Positions 51,282-61,190 are shown, numbered from the stretch's first letter. The stretch is 64,000 nucleotides of DNA from Lutibacter sp. A80 (GCF_022429645.1 NZ_CP092480.1:1656501-1720500); one strand, 5' to 3'. Notes: generated from the letters alone by a model not told the origin. Program-made: numbers and translations.

Positions 51282-52898
51282 ATGAAAAAGCTAGCCATTT
51301 TATTTTTATGTATTCTAATTTCTTCTTGTGAAAAAAAAGAGACAATAGATAGCATTATTATAAATGCAAACATTTATACAGTTAATGCAAATTTAGATAA
51401 AGTTGAAGCTTTTGCCATAAATAATGGCAAAATTGTAGACGTTGGTACTACACAAGAAATACAAAATAAATATGCGGCAACTTTTATAAATGATGTAAAA
51501 GGAAAAACCATTTTACCTGGTTTTATAGATGCGCATTGCCATTTTTTAGGTTTAGGCTTACAACAGCAAAAAGTTGATGTTTCTGAAACTAAAAGTTTTG
51601 AAGAAGTAGTATCAAAAATCGTACAATTTCAAAACAAAAACAACGTATCTTTTATAACTGGTCGTGGGTGGGATCAAAATGATTGGGAAATTAAAGAATT
51701 TCCTTCAAAAGAGAAGTTAGATGAATTATTTCCAAAAACACCAGTTGCAATAACAAGAATTGATGGTCATGCTTTATTGGCAAATCAGGCTGCAATAGAT
51801 TTAGCAAATGTATCTGAAAATACAAAAGCTGAAGGTGGTTACATTCTAAAAAAGAATGGAAAATTAACAGGTATTTTTATTGATGGACCAATGAGTTTAA
51901 TTGAAACTATAATACCTAAACCTTCAAAAAAAGAAATTACAAAAGCATTAAAAGATGCTGAAAAAATATGCTTTAATTTAGGATTAACAACTGTAGACGA
52001 TGCAGGTCTTTCAAAAGAAACTATTGAAATAATTGATAGTTTGCAACAAAATGGAGAACTTAAAATGAGAATTTATGCAATGGTTTCTGCTAGTGATGCC
52101 AACATAGATTATTTTACCAAAAAAGGCATTCTCAAAACAGATCGTTTAAATGTACGCTCATTTAAAGTATATGCCGATGGTGCTTTGGGTTCTCGTGGAG
52201 CCGCAATGAAACATTCGTATAGCGATAAACACAATCATTTTGGAGCTTTAGTAACACCCTTAACCGATTTAAAACGCTATGCCAAAAATATTGCTGAATC
52301 AGATTACCAAATGAATACACACGCAATTGGAGATTCTGCAAATTTTGTAATGTTAAAAACCTATAAGGAAGTTTTAAAAGGTGAAAAAAATAGACGTTGG
52401 AGAATTGAACACGCACAAATTATCGATAAACCAGATTTTGATTATTTCAATAATATTTTACCTTCTGTACAACCAACACATGCAACATCAGATATGTATT
52501 GGGCAGAAGATAGAATTGGAACAGAAAGAATTAAAGGTGCTTATGCCTACAAAGATTTGTTAAATACCTACGGAAAAGTAGCACTTGGAACCGATTTCCC
52601 TGTTGAAAAAGTAAATCCTTTTTTAACTTTTTATGCTGCTGTTGCTCGAAAAGATTTAAACAATTACCCAGAGAATGGTTTCCAAATGGAAAATGCCTTA
52701 ACACGTGAAGAAACATTAAAAGGAATGACTATTTGGGCTGCTTATTCTAATTTTGAAGAAAATGAAAAAGGAAGTATTGAAATTGGGAAAATGGCAGATT
52801 TTATAATTCTAAATAAAAATATTATGACTGTAGAATTAGAAAAAATTCCATATATACAAGTTGAAGAAACTTATATTGGTGGAGAAAGACTAAAGTAA
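51282..52898 (+). CDS. Amidohydrolase 3 family lipoprotein (YtcJ-like)
   Basis: A 538-residue metal-dependent amidohydrolase. Lipoprotein signal with Cys16 (FLCILISSCEKK). Metal-site motifs: GFIDAHCHFLGLGL, the region VKDVDD-like TTVDDAGLS, KVYADGALGSRGAAM, NTHAIGDSAN, RIEHAQII and the Asp in ALGTDFPVE. YtcJ-type proteins hydrolyse N-acyl or imide-like bonds, but substrates are mostly unknown. Envelope location is clear; substrate is not. Stands alone, 60 bases after the barrel gene and with a hairpin in front of its start. Confidence 0.87.
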   Translation: MKKLAILFLCILISSCEKKETIDSIIINANIYTVNANLDKVEAFAINNGKIVDVGTTQEIQNKYAATFINDVKGKTILPGFIDAHCHFLGLGLQQQKVDVSETKSFEEVVSKIVQFQNKNNVSFITGRGWDQNDWEIKEFPSKEKLDELFPKTPVAITRIDGHALLANQAAIDLANVSENTKAEGGYILKKNGKLTGIFIDGPMSLIETIIPKPSKKEITKALKDAEKICFNLGLTTVDDAGLSKETIEIIDSLQQNGELKMRIYAMVSASDANIDYFTKKGILKTDRLNVRSFKVYADGALGSRGAAMKHSYSDKHNHFGALVTPLTDLKRYAKNIAESDYQMNTHAIGDSANFVMLKTYKEVLKGEKNRRWRIEHAQIIDKPDFDYFNNILPSVQPTHATSDMYWAEDRIGTERIKGAYAYKDLLNTYGKVALGTDFPVEKVNPFLTFYAAVARKDLNNYPENGFQMENALTREETLKGMTIWAAYSNFEENEKGSIEIGKMADFIILNKNIMTVELEKIPYIQVEETYIGGERLK

Positions 52899-52968
52899 AT
52901 ATATTATAAAATAAAAAATATAGATACTTTAAAACTAACTAAGCGCAAAAACTAATAGTGTATATTCT

Positions 52969-55203
52969 TTAATTTAAACTATTAGATTTATATTGCTTAA
53001 TGGAACTTATTAATTTTCCTGATAAATTAAACAACCAATTAATTTGCTCTGAAACCAATTGTGTTTCTTTTAATTGAGCGCGCATTTTATCAGAAATCTC
53101 AAGTCCTTCTTCTAATTCTTTATCACTTTGATTTGATAAATTTTTAAAATAATCTTCGTATTTCTTTTGAGCAATTTCAACTTCAGAATGCTTAATATCA
53201 ATTACACTTTCTTTATCGTCTAAAAGTTCAACTGCAAGTTTTAATTTTGCGATGATGTGATTTACAATAACTTCAAAATGAACTGGCACTACAGTTGTTT
53301 TATTATTTCTAATAAACATTCCTAAGGCTGTTAACGATGATAAAAACGTATTATTTAAAGTAATTAATTTATAAATATTAGCATATTCTTTTTGCTTAGA
53401 CTTCGGGTCTTGACTCATCCTCTGAAACGCAGCATTTAAATTACCAATGGCTAAAAAAGCTTCTTTTCTAGACAGTTTATAAACTGTTGGAACTTCACCT
53501 TTTTTATGATAATACATATCAATTTGCTTTAAAAAATTACAATTAGCCAAAATTGCTCCCTTAAAATAATCTTGAATATTTTGAAATTGCCAAGCAGGTA
53601 ATAAAAAATAATTTGCTGAAAAAGCTAAACCTGCTCCAATTAATGTATCTATAATTCTAAACTTAATAACCGATAGAATATTAGGATCTAAAATTGCATA
53701 AACAAAAACTACCTCTAAGGTTATAAAAATTGCTGCATTTCTATAGTTAGATTGAATCATAGAAAAAGCAAGTAGTAATGAAACAATAGCTATAACTCCA
53801 TAAACCGTTGTACTCTGAGTAAAAAATATTATTATTGTTGCTATTGCAGCTCCTATTAAAGTGCCTATAACTCTTTGAATAGAACGTTTTCTAGTTAACC
53901 CATAACTAGGGCGCATAATTACCACTATCGTAATTAATATCCAATAAGGGTTTTGCATAGAAAAAAAGCTTCCAACTAAAAAACCAATAATTACAATTAA
54001 TGCTAAACGCAGTGAATGTTTAAAAATGGGAGATTTAAAACTAAAGTTTTCTATAATTTTTTTAAAATCATAATCTTGAGGTGTTATAAATCTATTAGCA
54101 TCTTTAATATCTAAAATTTTATTATTTGAGATATAATTACCTAAAACACGCTCAATACCAATAAGACTTTGCACTTGTTTTTCTTGGTAATGTTTAAGGT
54201 TTATTAACATTAAACTCCCCACTCTAGCTTTTGGCAATCCTACTAAAATTGTATAATATTTTATATGTCTTTCAATATCATTTAAAATCTCAGGAATTTT
54301 AGTGTTAGGTTTTAATCTTTCTTCTTTCCTAATTACTTTTGAAATGTGTTCTAACTGATCTGCAAGTTCAAAAGTAAGTTCTTTAAACGCTTCAATTTTT
54401 TCACTATGTTTTTTAAAAACCTTATCAAATTCTTCATAATTAACCGGATTAGAAACTGCTAATTCTAAAATCTCCATCAATTCTGAAAATAATAACTGTT
54501 GTCTTCTTGTTCTATTAGAAAAACCAGAATTGAAACGTTTACTTAAAATAATTTCTCTAATAGACTCGTGATCATCATTTATTTGAGTTTGTAATTCAAA
54601 GAGTTTGTGATACAATTCATCTCTATTTGTTTTACATATTAACAACTCACCTCTAACTTTTAAAAATGCTGCTGTTTTTTCAATTAAACTAACAAATAAT
54701 TGATCTGTTTGTATTTTTGGAAGCAGCAATGAAGCTGACATTGATAGAATTAAATACCATAAACCTCCCAAAGCAACTAATAAAGCGTGGGTTATTAAAG
54801 TCATTTTAGAACTATCATACGCAAAGCTTAATATAATAGACATTAAACCCGCAAATGAAATTAGTGAAGCTCTAAATCCAAAAACCGAAAGATAGGATAC
54901 TAAGAAAATAACAACACCTAAAACTGGTACTAATATCCAATTTATATGTGCAATACTACCAAATAAAAAAGTAAAACAAAACGCTAAAAATATAGCACTT
55001 AAAATACCATAAAATTTATGCTTTAAACTTCCAGGCACATCTGTTGGAGAGCAAAACAAAACACCTAAAGCAATGCTAAAACCTACTGAAACATCTTCAA
55101 AATAAGCATTAGAAATTAAAATTGGAATTAACATAGAAAATGCTAAAACAAAAGCTTTTAAAAAACTAAAACTTTTAATAAATCGATTTATTTTTTCAAA
55201 CAT
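52969..55203 (-). CDS. FUSC family membrane protein (YccS-like)
   Basis: A 744-residue inner-membrane protein with two sets of about five to six helices (residues 15-155 and 395-540) separated by a coiled, charged cytosolic region, the fusaric acid resistance/YccS layout. The second set contains MQNPYWILITIVVIMRPSYGLT and RVIGTLIGAAIATIII, the conserved FUSC signature. Members export aromatic acids or other toxic compounds, usually with a membrane-fusion partner that is absent here. Convergent with the amidohydrolase gene. Confidence 0.88.
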   Translation of the reverse strand: MFEKINRFIKSFSFLKAFVLAFSMLIPILISNAYFEDVSVGFSIALGVLFCSPTDVPGSLKHKFYGILSAIFLAFCFTFLFGSIAHINWILVPVLGVVIFLVSYLSVFGFRASLISFAGLMSIILSFAYDSSKMTLITHALLVALGGLWYLILSMSASLLLPKIQTDQLFVSLIEKTAAFLKVRGELLICKTNRDELYHKLFELQTQINDDHESIREIILSKRFNSGFSNRTRRQQLLFSELMEILELAVSNPVNYEEFDKVFKKHSEKIEAFKELTFELADQLEHISKVIRKEERLKPNTKIPEILNDIERHIKYYTILVGLPKARVGSLMLINLKHYQEKQVQSLIGIERVLGNYISNNKILDIKDANRFITPQDYDFKKIIENFSFKSPIFKHSLRLALIVIIGFLVGSFFSMQNPYWILITIVVIMRPSYGLTRKRSIQRVIGTLIGAAIATIIIFFTQSTTVYGVIAIVSLLLAFSMIQSNYRNAAIFITLEVVFVYAILDPNILSVIKFRIIDTLIGAGLAFSANYFLLPAWQFQNIQDYFKGAILANCNFLKQIDMYYHKKGEVPTVYKLSRKEAFLAIGNLNAAFQRMSQDPKSKQKEYANIYKLITLNNTFLSSLTALGMFIRNNKTTVVPVHFEVIVNHIIAKLKLAVELLDDKESVIDIKHSEVEIAQKKYEDYFKNLSNQSDKELEEGLEISDKMRAQLKETQLVSEQINWLFNLSGKLISSIKQYKSNSLN

Positions 55204-55318
55204 TACTACAATTTAACATACAAATCTAAATAGTATTTATTAATTTGTAAATTTAACATAAAAAATTATTGTTTTTTTTCAAAAATACAACATAATGTTT
55301 CATAATTTTATATTTTTA

Positions 55319-55335
55319 TTGGCATAATATTTGAG
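55319..55335 (+). promoter_or_regulatory. Sigma-54-like promoter
   Basis: TTGGCATAATATTTGAG: TGGCA (-24) and TTG (-12) stand at the standard sigma-54 distance (10 bases between the GG and the G of the -12 element). The usual C after TTG is an A here. It is 64 bases upstream of the plug-only gene. No enhancer-binding protein is encoded nearby. Confidence 0.4.
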
Positions 55336-55398
55336 CCATTATAATATAAAATATTTTTATCAAAAAACTTTAAATAACATTTTAATTAAAAAATTAAT

Positions 55399-56031
55399 AT
55401 GAAAAACTATATAAAATTAACAGTCTTACTTTTAGTATTTACAATATATTCTCCAACAATATTTAGTCAAACCAAAATTAAAAAAAATACTTTATCAGGT
55501 TATGTTAAAGATGTAAATGGAAATGTTGTAAAAGATGTTGTTTTTTTTATAGATGAAGTTAAAATAAAATCCAAAATAAACAATTATGGTACGTATAAAC
55601 TAAAGGTTAATTCTAACACTAAAAAAGTTAAAGCTTTTTCTTATTCAAGAGGAGTTATAGAAATTGATTATAACGGACAAAAAAAAATTGATTTCATTTA
55701 CAATAACTTCAGGCCGTCTGCTACTCCACAAACCACAGTAAAACGTGATAATAACACCTTTGAATACAAAAATATTTTTGAAATGATACGCGCTAAAATT
55801 CCTGGCGTAAGAGTTCAATCAGATAATACTATACTAATTAGAGGTACATCGTCAATTAATGCTAGTACATCTCCATTATTTGTAGTAGATGGATCACCCG
55901 TTTCAAGTATTACTAATATCTCACCTCAATTTGTTGAAAATATTTCAGTACTAAAAGGACCTGAAACTGCTATTTACGGTGTTCGCGGATCTAATGGTGT
56001 TATTTTAATTACATTAAAGAAAAAAATATAG
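55399..56031 (+). CDS. Plug-only SusC-like protein
   Basis: 210 residues: signal peptide (LTVLLLVFTIYSPTIFSQ), a carboxypeptidase-regulatory-like domain (SGYVKDVNGNVVKDVVFFI) and a TonB-receptor plug (EMIRAKIPGVRVQ, ILIRGTSSINAS, PLFVVDGSPVSSI, ISVLKGPETAIYGVRGSNG, ending in VILITLKKK). It stops where a beta-barrel would begin. The end is a clean TAG with no barrel remnants downstream, so it looks like a complete small protein rather than a fresh truncation. Function unknown; a periplasmic TonB or barrel partner is possible. Confidence 0.85.
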   Translation: MKNYIKLTVLLLVFTIYSPTIFSQTKIKKNTLSGYVKDVNGNVVKDVVFFIDEVKIKSKINNYGTYKLKVNSNTKKVKAFSYSRGVIEIDYNGQKKIDFIYNNFRPSATPQTTVKRDNNTFEYKNIFEMIRAKIPGVRVQSDNTILIRGTSSINASTSPLFVVDGSPVSSITNISPQFVENISVLKGPETAIYGVRGSNGVILITLKKKI

Positions 56032-56036
56032 CTTAT

Positions 56037-56699
56037 TTGGATTTTATTCATAAACATCCATACCAACCTTATATTCCAAAAAACACAAAAAAATTAATTG
56101 TAGGAACACTGCCTCCTCCAAGGTTTTATAATGGAATTTTAAAAGATGGTGATGTAGATTTTTGTTATGGAAGCATCGATGGACAATTATGGAAAATTTT
56201 AGACAAAATATTTAATTTAAATTTAAAATTTGAGAATACTGAATTGGCTATACAACAGCGTAAAACATTTTTAGAAAATAATAATATTGGTATCTGTGAC
56301 ATTGTAGAATCTTGTGTACGTGAAAAAATTGATGCTTCAGATATTGGAATGAAACAAATTCAATTAAGAGATTTAATTTTTTATCTACAAAAATTTCCAA
56401 AAATAGAAACATTACTTTTAACTGGAGGAAATAGTAAAAATGGTCCCGAATTTCATTTAAGAAAATTATTAAAAACTAAAAAAATTGAGTTAATTCCTAT
56501 TAATTTAAAAACGCCTCGAATTCATCAATTTTATTTAAAAAAAAGAATTATAAAAAGTGTTTCACTAACGGCTCCATCTGGAGCTGCAAACCGAGCAATT
56601 GGGTCTAACCCTGCATATAAAATATTGAAAAAGAAAAACCCAAATTTCAATACATTTGATTTTAGAGTTTTACAGTATAAAAAGTTTTTTTTTAAATAA
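56037..56699 (+). CDS. Uracil-DNA glycosylase family protein
   Basis: 220 residues of the uracil-DNA glycosylase-like superfamily. The start is TTG at 56037: the in-frame stop at 55992 leaves no ATG before the conserved HKHPYQPYIPKNTKKLIVGT, and the next ATG lies after residue 100. Motif A-like VGTLPPPRF and the C-terminal SLTAPSGAANRAIGSNP stretch are seen in this flavobacterial subgroup. A repair role in base excision is the family reading, but the canonical catalytic motifs are divergent. It begins five bases after the plug-only gene stop. Confidence 0.78.
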   Translation: MDFIHKHPYQPYIPKNTKKLIVGTLPPPRFYNGILKDGDVDFCYGSIDGQLWKILDKIFNLNLKFENTELAIQQRKTFLENNNIGICDIVESCVREKIDASDIGMKQIQLRDLIFYLQKFPKIETLLLTGGNSKNGPEFHLRKLLKTKKIELIPINLKTPRIHQFYLKKRIIKSVSLTAPSGAANRAIGSNPAYKILKKKNPNFNTFDFRVLQYKKFFFK

Positions 56700-56788
56700 A
56701 ATTTAATAAGTACTGAGCAAAACAAATTATTTAAAATGAAATTTTAATTTATCTTAATCTATTAACTTTAATTTTATCAAATTAGTCC

Positions 56789-56796
56789 TATATTTG
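56789..56796 (+). promoter_or_regulatory. -7 box of the FKBP gene
   Basis: TATATTTG matches TAnnTTTG exactly, 24 bases before the ATG at 56820. No clear -33 TTG. Confidence 0.6.
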
Positions 56797-56819
56797 CAGA
56801 TTAAATTTAAAAAAAAATT

Positions 56820-57644
56820 ATGAAATATTTTATTCCACTACTATTATTAATTACGTGTATTTCTTGTAATGATGATGAGAACTCAACTATTAACCTTAAT
56901 CAGACAGATGCTGACATTATTCAATACTTAGATAGTAATAATTTAGACGCTCAAAAAACAACTTCTGGTGTATATTATATTCTAGATGAGGAAGGAACTG
57001 GAGAAAAACCAGCTATAGATTCTTATGTAACCTTAAAATATGAAGGATACCTTTTAGATGGTAGCCAGTTTGAATCTACTAATGATGAAGAAGTTTCATT
57101 AGATCTTTTATATGTTATTCCAGGGTTTGCTGAAGGAATTACATACTTTAACAAAGGATCTAAAGGTACTATTATAATTCCTCCAAATTTAGCTTTTGGA
57201 GATTCAGGAGCATCAGATTTAATACCTGGAGGTGCTGTATTAATTTTTAATATTGAAATAACTTCGATTATAAATGCTCAAGATGAAAGTGATATCTTAG
57301 AATACATTTCAGAAAATGAGCTAGAAGCCGAAAGTACTGATTCTGGACTATATTACGTTGTTGACACCTTAGGTGATGGTGCAGAAATAGAAGAAAGCTC
57401 TGATGTAACAATCAAATATACAGCTTACTTAACTAATGGAACTATCTTTGATCAAAGTAGTGATTCTGGTAGTTATTTTTACCTTCAAAATACAATTCCA
57501 GGTTTTTCTGAAGGGATTTCACTTTTTAAAGAAGGTGGAAAAGGTACACTTATTATACCTCCTAGTTTAGCATATGGTAGCGAAGGAATTCAAAACACTA
57601 TACCTAGAAATGCGATAGTAATTTTTGATTTTGAAATTTTATAA
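56820..57644 (+). CDS. Tandem FKBP-type peptidyl-prolyl isomerase, lipoprotein
   Basis: A 274-residue envelope folding factor. Lipoprotein Cys16 (LITCISCNDD) then two FKBP domains (about 45-155 and 170-274) from an internal duplication. Both keep IPGFxEGI and the IIPPxLAxG loop. Domain 2 retains the usual active-site FD and AYG residues (GTIFDQS, LAYGSEG); domain 1 has FE and AFG instead (SQFEST, LAFGDSG), so its isomerase activity may be weakened and its role shifted to substrate binding. Acidic overall. Transcribed alone, between its own promoter and a strong terminator. Confidence 0.92.
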   Translation: MKYFIPLLLLITCISCNDDENSTINLNQTDADIIQYLDSNNLDAQKTTSGVYYILDEEGTGEKPAIDSYVTLKYEGYLLDGSQFESTNDEEVSLDLLYVIPGFAEGITYFNKGSKGTIIIPPNLAFGDSGASDLIPGGAVLIFNIEITSIINAQDESDILEYISENELEAESTDSGLYYVVDTLGDGAEIEESSDVTIKYTAYLTNGTIFDQSSDSGSYFYLQNTIPGFSEGISLFKEGGKGTLIIPPSLAYGSEGIQNTIPRNAIVIFDFEIL

Positions 57645-57660
57645 TTTCATAAATAAAAAG

Positions 57661-57699
57661 AAAAAAGCGCTTGATATTTAAAATATCAAGCGCTTTTTT
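57661..57699. terminator. Bidirectional intrinsic terminator (FKBP gene/trp operon)
   Basis: Arms 57661-57679 and 57681-57699 are perfectly complementary (core AAAAAAGCGCTTGATATTT), with T-tracts on both strands. It ends the FKBP gene on the plus strand and directly follows the trpA stop on the minus strand. Confidence 0.93.
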
Positions 57700-58461
57700 T
57701 TATCGTATACCTGCAATAAATTTCGGAATTTCCGCTATTCCATTGTTGGTAATATAATTTACAAAGGCAGATCCAATAATTGCTCCTTTAGCATTAGAAG
57801 TTGCCATAGCAAATGTTTCTGAATTAGAAATTCCAAATCCAATTACTTGTGGTGCTTTTAAATTCATAGAAGCTATTCTATCAAAATAAGCTTGTTGTGT
57901 GTTTCCAAAACTGTTTTTAGCTCCAGTAACGCCTGCCGAACTTACCATATAAATAAATCCATTAGAAATACCATCAATAAATCTAATGCGCTCATCAGAA
58001 GTTTGTGGTGTAATTAAAAACACATTTATCAAACCATATTTTTCAAATATAGCTTTGTAATTTTCATTATAATCTTTTAATGGTAAATCTGGAATAATTA
58101 ATCCATCAATACCAATTTCAGCACATTTTTTACAGAAATCCTCTACTCCATATTGCATTATTGGATTAAAATATCCCATAATAATTAAAGGAATTGAAAC
58201 TGTTTTTCTAATATCTTTTAACTGATTAAACAATACTTTGGTAGTCATTCCATTTTCTAAAGCAGTTGTAGAACTCGCTTGTATTGTTGGTCCATCTGCT
58301 AAAGGATCGCTAAAAGGCAAACCTATTTCAATAAAATCTACCCCACTTTTCTCTAAGCTTTCAATTACTTCAACTGTATCGTTTAATTTAGGATAACCAG
58401 CCGTGAAATATATAGAAAGTAACTTTTTATCTTCTTGTAATTTTTTATTTATTCTATTCAT
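57700..58461 (-). CDS. trpA: Tryptophan synthase alpha subunit
   Basis: Cleaves indole-3-glycerol phosphate and passes indole to TrpB. 253 residues, slightly shorter than E. coli TrpA. Catalytic Glu is in DFIEIGLPFSDPLADGP and the catalytic Asp in LADGP; MGYFNPIMQYG and the loop VSSAGVTGA are present. Last gene of the trp operon, 121 bases after trpB; that gap holds a palindromic repeat, and the stop abuts the terminator. Confidence 0.97.
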   Translation of the reverse strand: MNRINKKLQEDKKLLSIYFTAGYPKLNDTVEVIESLEKSGVDFIEIGLPFSDPLADGPTIQASSTTALENGMTTKVLFNQLKDIRKTVSIPLIIMGYFNPIMQYGVEDFCKKCAEIGIDGLIIPDLPLKDYNENYKAIFEKYGLINVFLITPQTSDERIRFIDGISNGFIYMVSSAGVTGAKNSFGNTQQAYFDRIASMNLKAPQVIGFGISNSETFAMATSNAKGAIIGSAFVNYITNNGIAEIPKFIAGIR

Positions 58462-58483
58462 TTTTATATCTTATTATCTTACT

Positions 58484-58569
58484 CCGTCACCCTGAATTTA
58501 TTTCAGGGTCTCATCATAATTGATAACTCAAAATTTTTGATGCGATGCTGAAACACGTTCTGCATGACG
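58484..58569. repeat. REP-like palindromic repeat between trpB and trpA
   Basis: Runs from ccgtcaccctgaa to gatgcgatgctgaaa and tgcatgacg. The left half folds as accctgaa (58489-58496)/ttcagggt (58502-58509), and cgtca (58485-58489) pairs with tgacg (58565-58569) at the ends. Homologous to the element at 13388-13470. Its location inside an operon could allow RNA processing or uneven trpB:trpA expression. Confidence 0.75.
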
Positions 58570-58582
58570 TTTAAACTATTTC

Positions 58583-59764
58583 CTACAACTTAAAATATTT
58601 AATATATGTATCTAAATCTTTATCTCCTCTACCCGATAAATTTAAAACAACAATATCGTCTTCTTTAAATTTCTTTGTTTTAAAAACAGCCAATGCGTGT
58701 GAACTTTCAATTGCAGGAATTATACCCTCTAATTCACATAATTGTAAACCTGCTTGCATAGCTTCATCATCTGTAATAGAAATAAACTCCGCTCTTTTGC
58801 TTTCACATAAATGTGCGTGTAAAGGACCAACCCCAGGATAATCTAATCCGGCTGAAATTGAATAAGGCTCCGTTATTTGACCATCTTCTGTTTGCATTAA
58901 TAATGTTTTACTTCCGTGAATTACACCTTCATTACCTAAAACACTCGTTGCTGCACTTTCTCCAGAATCTACCCCTAAACCAGCAGCCTCAACTGCAATT
59001 AATTTTACTTGTTCTTTATCTAAATAATGATAAAAAGCACCTGCCGCATTACTTCCACCTCCAACACAAGCAATTACATAATCTGGATTTTCTTTTCCTT
59101 CCTTTTCCTTTAATTGCCATTTCATTTCTTCAGAAATAACAGATTGAAAACGCGCAACCATATCTGGATATGGATGTGGTCCAACTACAGATCCAATAAT
59201 ATAATGCGTATCAACTGGATTATTAATCCAATCTCTAATAGCTTCGTTTGTAGCATCTTTCAAGGTTCTACTACCCGATAATGCAGGGACAACTGTTGCG
59301 CCTAACATTTTCATACGTGCTACATTTGGAGCCTGACGTGCAATATCAATTTCACCCATATACACAATACATTCTAAGCCCATTAATGCACAAACTGTAG
59401 CAGTTGCAACACCGTGTTGCCCTGCACCCGTTTCAGCAATAATTCTGTTTTTACCTAAACGTTTTGCCATTAAAATTTGACCAATGGTATTATTTACTTT
59501 ATGCGCGCCTGTATGGCATAAATCTTCACGTTTTAAATAAATTTTTGTATTGTATTTTTCTGATAACCTTTTGGCAAAATACAAGGGAGTTGGGCGTCCA
59601 ACATATTCTTTTAACAATGCATCAAATTCTTTTTTAAAGGATGGCTCTTGCATTATTTTTAAATAATTCTGACGTAATTCCTCAACATTTGGATATAACA
59701 TTTCAGGAATATAGGCTCCTCCAAACTGTCCATAATATCCATTTTCATCTACAAAATAATTCAT
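58583..59764 (-). CDS. trpB: Tryptophan synthase beta subunit
   Basis: PLP enzyme joining indole and serine to tryptophan. 393 residues, normal TrpB1 length. The PLP lysine is in [11 protein letters not shown]; the substrate loop [12 protein letters not shown], the phosphate-binding GGGSNAAG and the C-terminal LSGRGDKDL are intact. Overlaps trpF by four bases. Confidence 0.98.
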   Translation of the reverse strand: MNYFVDENGYYGQFGGAYIPEMLYPNVEELRQNYLKIMQEPSFKKEFDALLKEYVGRPTPLYFAKRLSEKYNTKIYLKREDLCHTGAHKVNNTIGQILMAKRLGKNRIIAETGAGQHGVATATVCALMGLECIVYMGEIDIARQAPNVARMKMLGATVVPALSGSRTLKDATNEAIRDWINNPVDTHYIIGSVVGPHPYPDMVARFQSVISEEMKWQLKEKEGKENPDYVIACVGGGSNAAGAFYHYLDKEQVKLIAVEAAGLGVDSGESAATSVLGNEGVIHGSKTLLMQTEDGQITEPYSISAGLDYPGVGPLHAHLCESKRAEFISITDDEAMQAGLQLCELEGIIPAIESSHALAVFKTKKFKEDDIVVLNLSGRGDKDLDTYIKYFKL

Positions 59765-60390
59765 ACTAAATTTTGTTTAAATTCTTTAATATCTTTAATA
59801 TTTTTTAATGCCGGTTCTATTTCAAACCCGCTATTTATATCAACTCCCATACATTTTTTAGATTCCTGTTTATTTAGAAAAGACATTAATGCTTGTGAAT
59901 CTTTTTTTGAAATTCCACCACTTAATAAGTATGATAAATTTCCTTTATAATTATCTAAAACTTGCCAATTAAATTTAACTCCATTTCCTCCATAATCTTT
60001 TCCTTTTGTATCAAAAAGTAAATAATCACACATTTTTTGATAAGGCTCGGTCTTAGAAAAATCAAAATTATCGTCTACTGAAAAAGCTTTAAAAATTTCA
60101 ATTTTTTTAATCAATAAAACTTTAAGTTCTTCTATATATTCTGGACTTTCATTTCCGTGTAATTGAACGGCTTCCAATTTATTTTCTTCAACTATTTCTA
60201 TAATAGTATCAACAGTTTCATTTACAAAAACGCCTACTTTTTTTATGGCTGAAGGAATTTCAACTTTAGGAAAATTAGTTACAAAACGCTTGGATTTACC
60301 ATAAAATATAAAACCCAAATAATCTGGTTTTAATTTTATCAATTCCGAAATATTTTCGGCATCTCGCATTCCACAAACTTTAATTTTCAT
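59761..60390 (-). CDS. trpF: Phosphoribosylanthranilate isomerase
   Basis: Amadori isomerisation of phosphoribosyl-anthranilate. 209 residues. The base Cys is in [11 protein letters not shown] and the acid Asp in [18 protein letters not shown] and LSGGI are conserved. Stand-alone rather than fused to TrpC. Its end overlaps the trpB start by four bases. Confidence 0.96.
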   Translation of the reverse strand: MKIKVCGMRDAENISELIKLKPDYLGFIFYGKSKRFVTNFPKVEIPSAIKKVGVFVNETVDTIIEIVEENKLEAVQLHGNESPEYIEELKVLLIKKIEIFKAFSVDDNFDFSKTEPYQKMCDYLLFDTKGKDYGGNGVKFNWQVLDNYKGNLSYLLSGGISKKDSQALMSFLNKQESKKCMGVDINSGFEIEPALKNIKDIKEFKQNLV

Positions 60391-60404
60391 ACTTTTAACT
60401 TATA

Positions 60405-61190
60405 TTATCTTAATTGATCGATAAACTCTTTACAAGATTCACCTGGATTTTCAGTTTTCATAAAGTTTTCTCCTATTAAAAACCCTTGAAAACCATATTC
60501 TTTTAATCCTGTTATAACTCTAGGATCATTCAACCCACTTTCAGAAACTTTTATACAAGTATCTGGTATTTTACTTGCTAACTTTATAGAATGTTCTAAG
60601 TCTACCTTAAATGTTTTTAGGTTTCTGTTGTTAATACCTATAATTTTATTATCTAATTCAATTTTATCTAAATCTTCTTGACTATGAACTTCATACAAAA
60701 CATCTAAGCCTAAATCTTCGGCTAGTTTTCCATAATTTTTAAGTTCTTCTTTAGTTAAACAAGCTGCAATTAACAAAATAACATCTGCTCCTATGGCTTT
60801 AGCTTCAACAATTTGAAACCCATCTACAATAAAATCTTTTCTTAAAATTGGTGTTGTTTCTTGTATAGAACGTGCTTTTATAACATCTAAAATATTACCG
60901 CCAAAAAACTCGGTATCCGTTAAAATTGATTGCGCAGCTACTTTAGCATCTAAGTACCCATTGGTTACTTCTTCTATTGTTGCTACATCGTTTATTATTC
61001 CTTTAGAAGGAGATTGACGTTTAAATTCTGCTATTATTCCTGTTGAACCAACGCTTAATAAGCTCTTTTTTAGAGACAAAGGTGTGCGTTGAAAATTAGG
61101 ACTTTTTACCAATTTTTCTATTTGCACTTCTTTTCTTAATTGTGCAATTTCTTGTTTTTTATGTGCTATTATTTTATCTAAAATATTCAT
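60405..61190 (-). CDS. trpC: Indole-3-glycerol phosphate synthase
   Basis: Ring closure to indole-3-glycerol phosphate. 261 residues. Motifs: EFKRQSPSKG (catalytic Lys), PILRKDFIVD, GINNRNLKTF, KVSESGL and FLIGENFM. Fourteen bases before trpF. Confidence 0.97.
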   Translation of the reverse strand: MNILDKIIAHKKQEIAQLRKEVQIEKLVKSPNFQRTPLSLKKSLLSVGSTGIIAEFKRQSPSKGIINDVATIEEVTNGYLDAKVAAQSILTDTEFFGGNILDVIKARSIQETTPILRKDFIVDGFQIVEAKAIGADVILLIAACLTKEELKNYGKLAEDLGLDVLYEVHSQEDLDKIELDNKIIGINNRNLKTFKVDLEHSIKLASKIPDTCIKVSESGLNDPRVITGLKEYGFQGFLIGENFMKTENPGESCKEFIDQLR

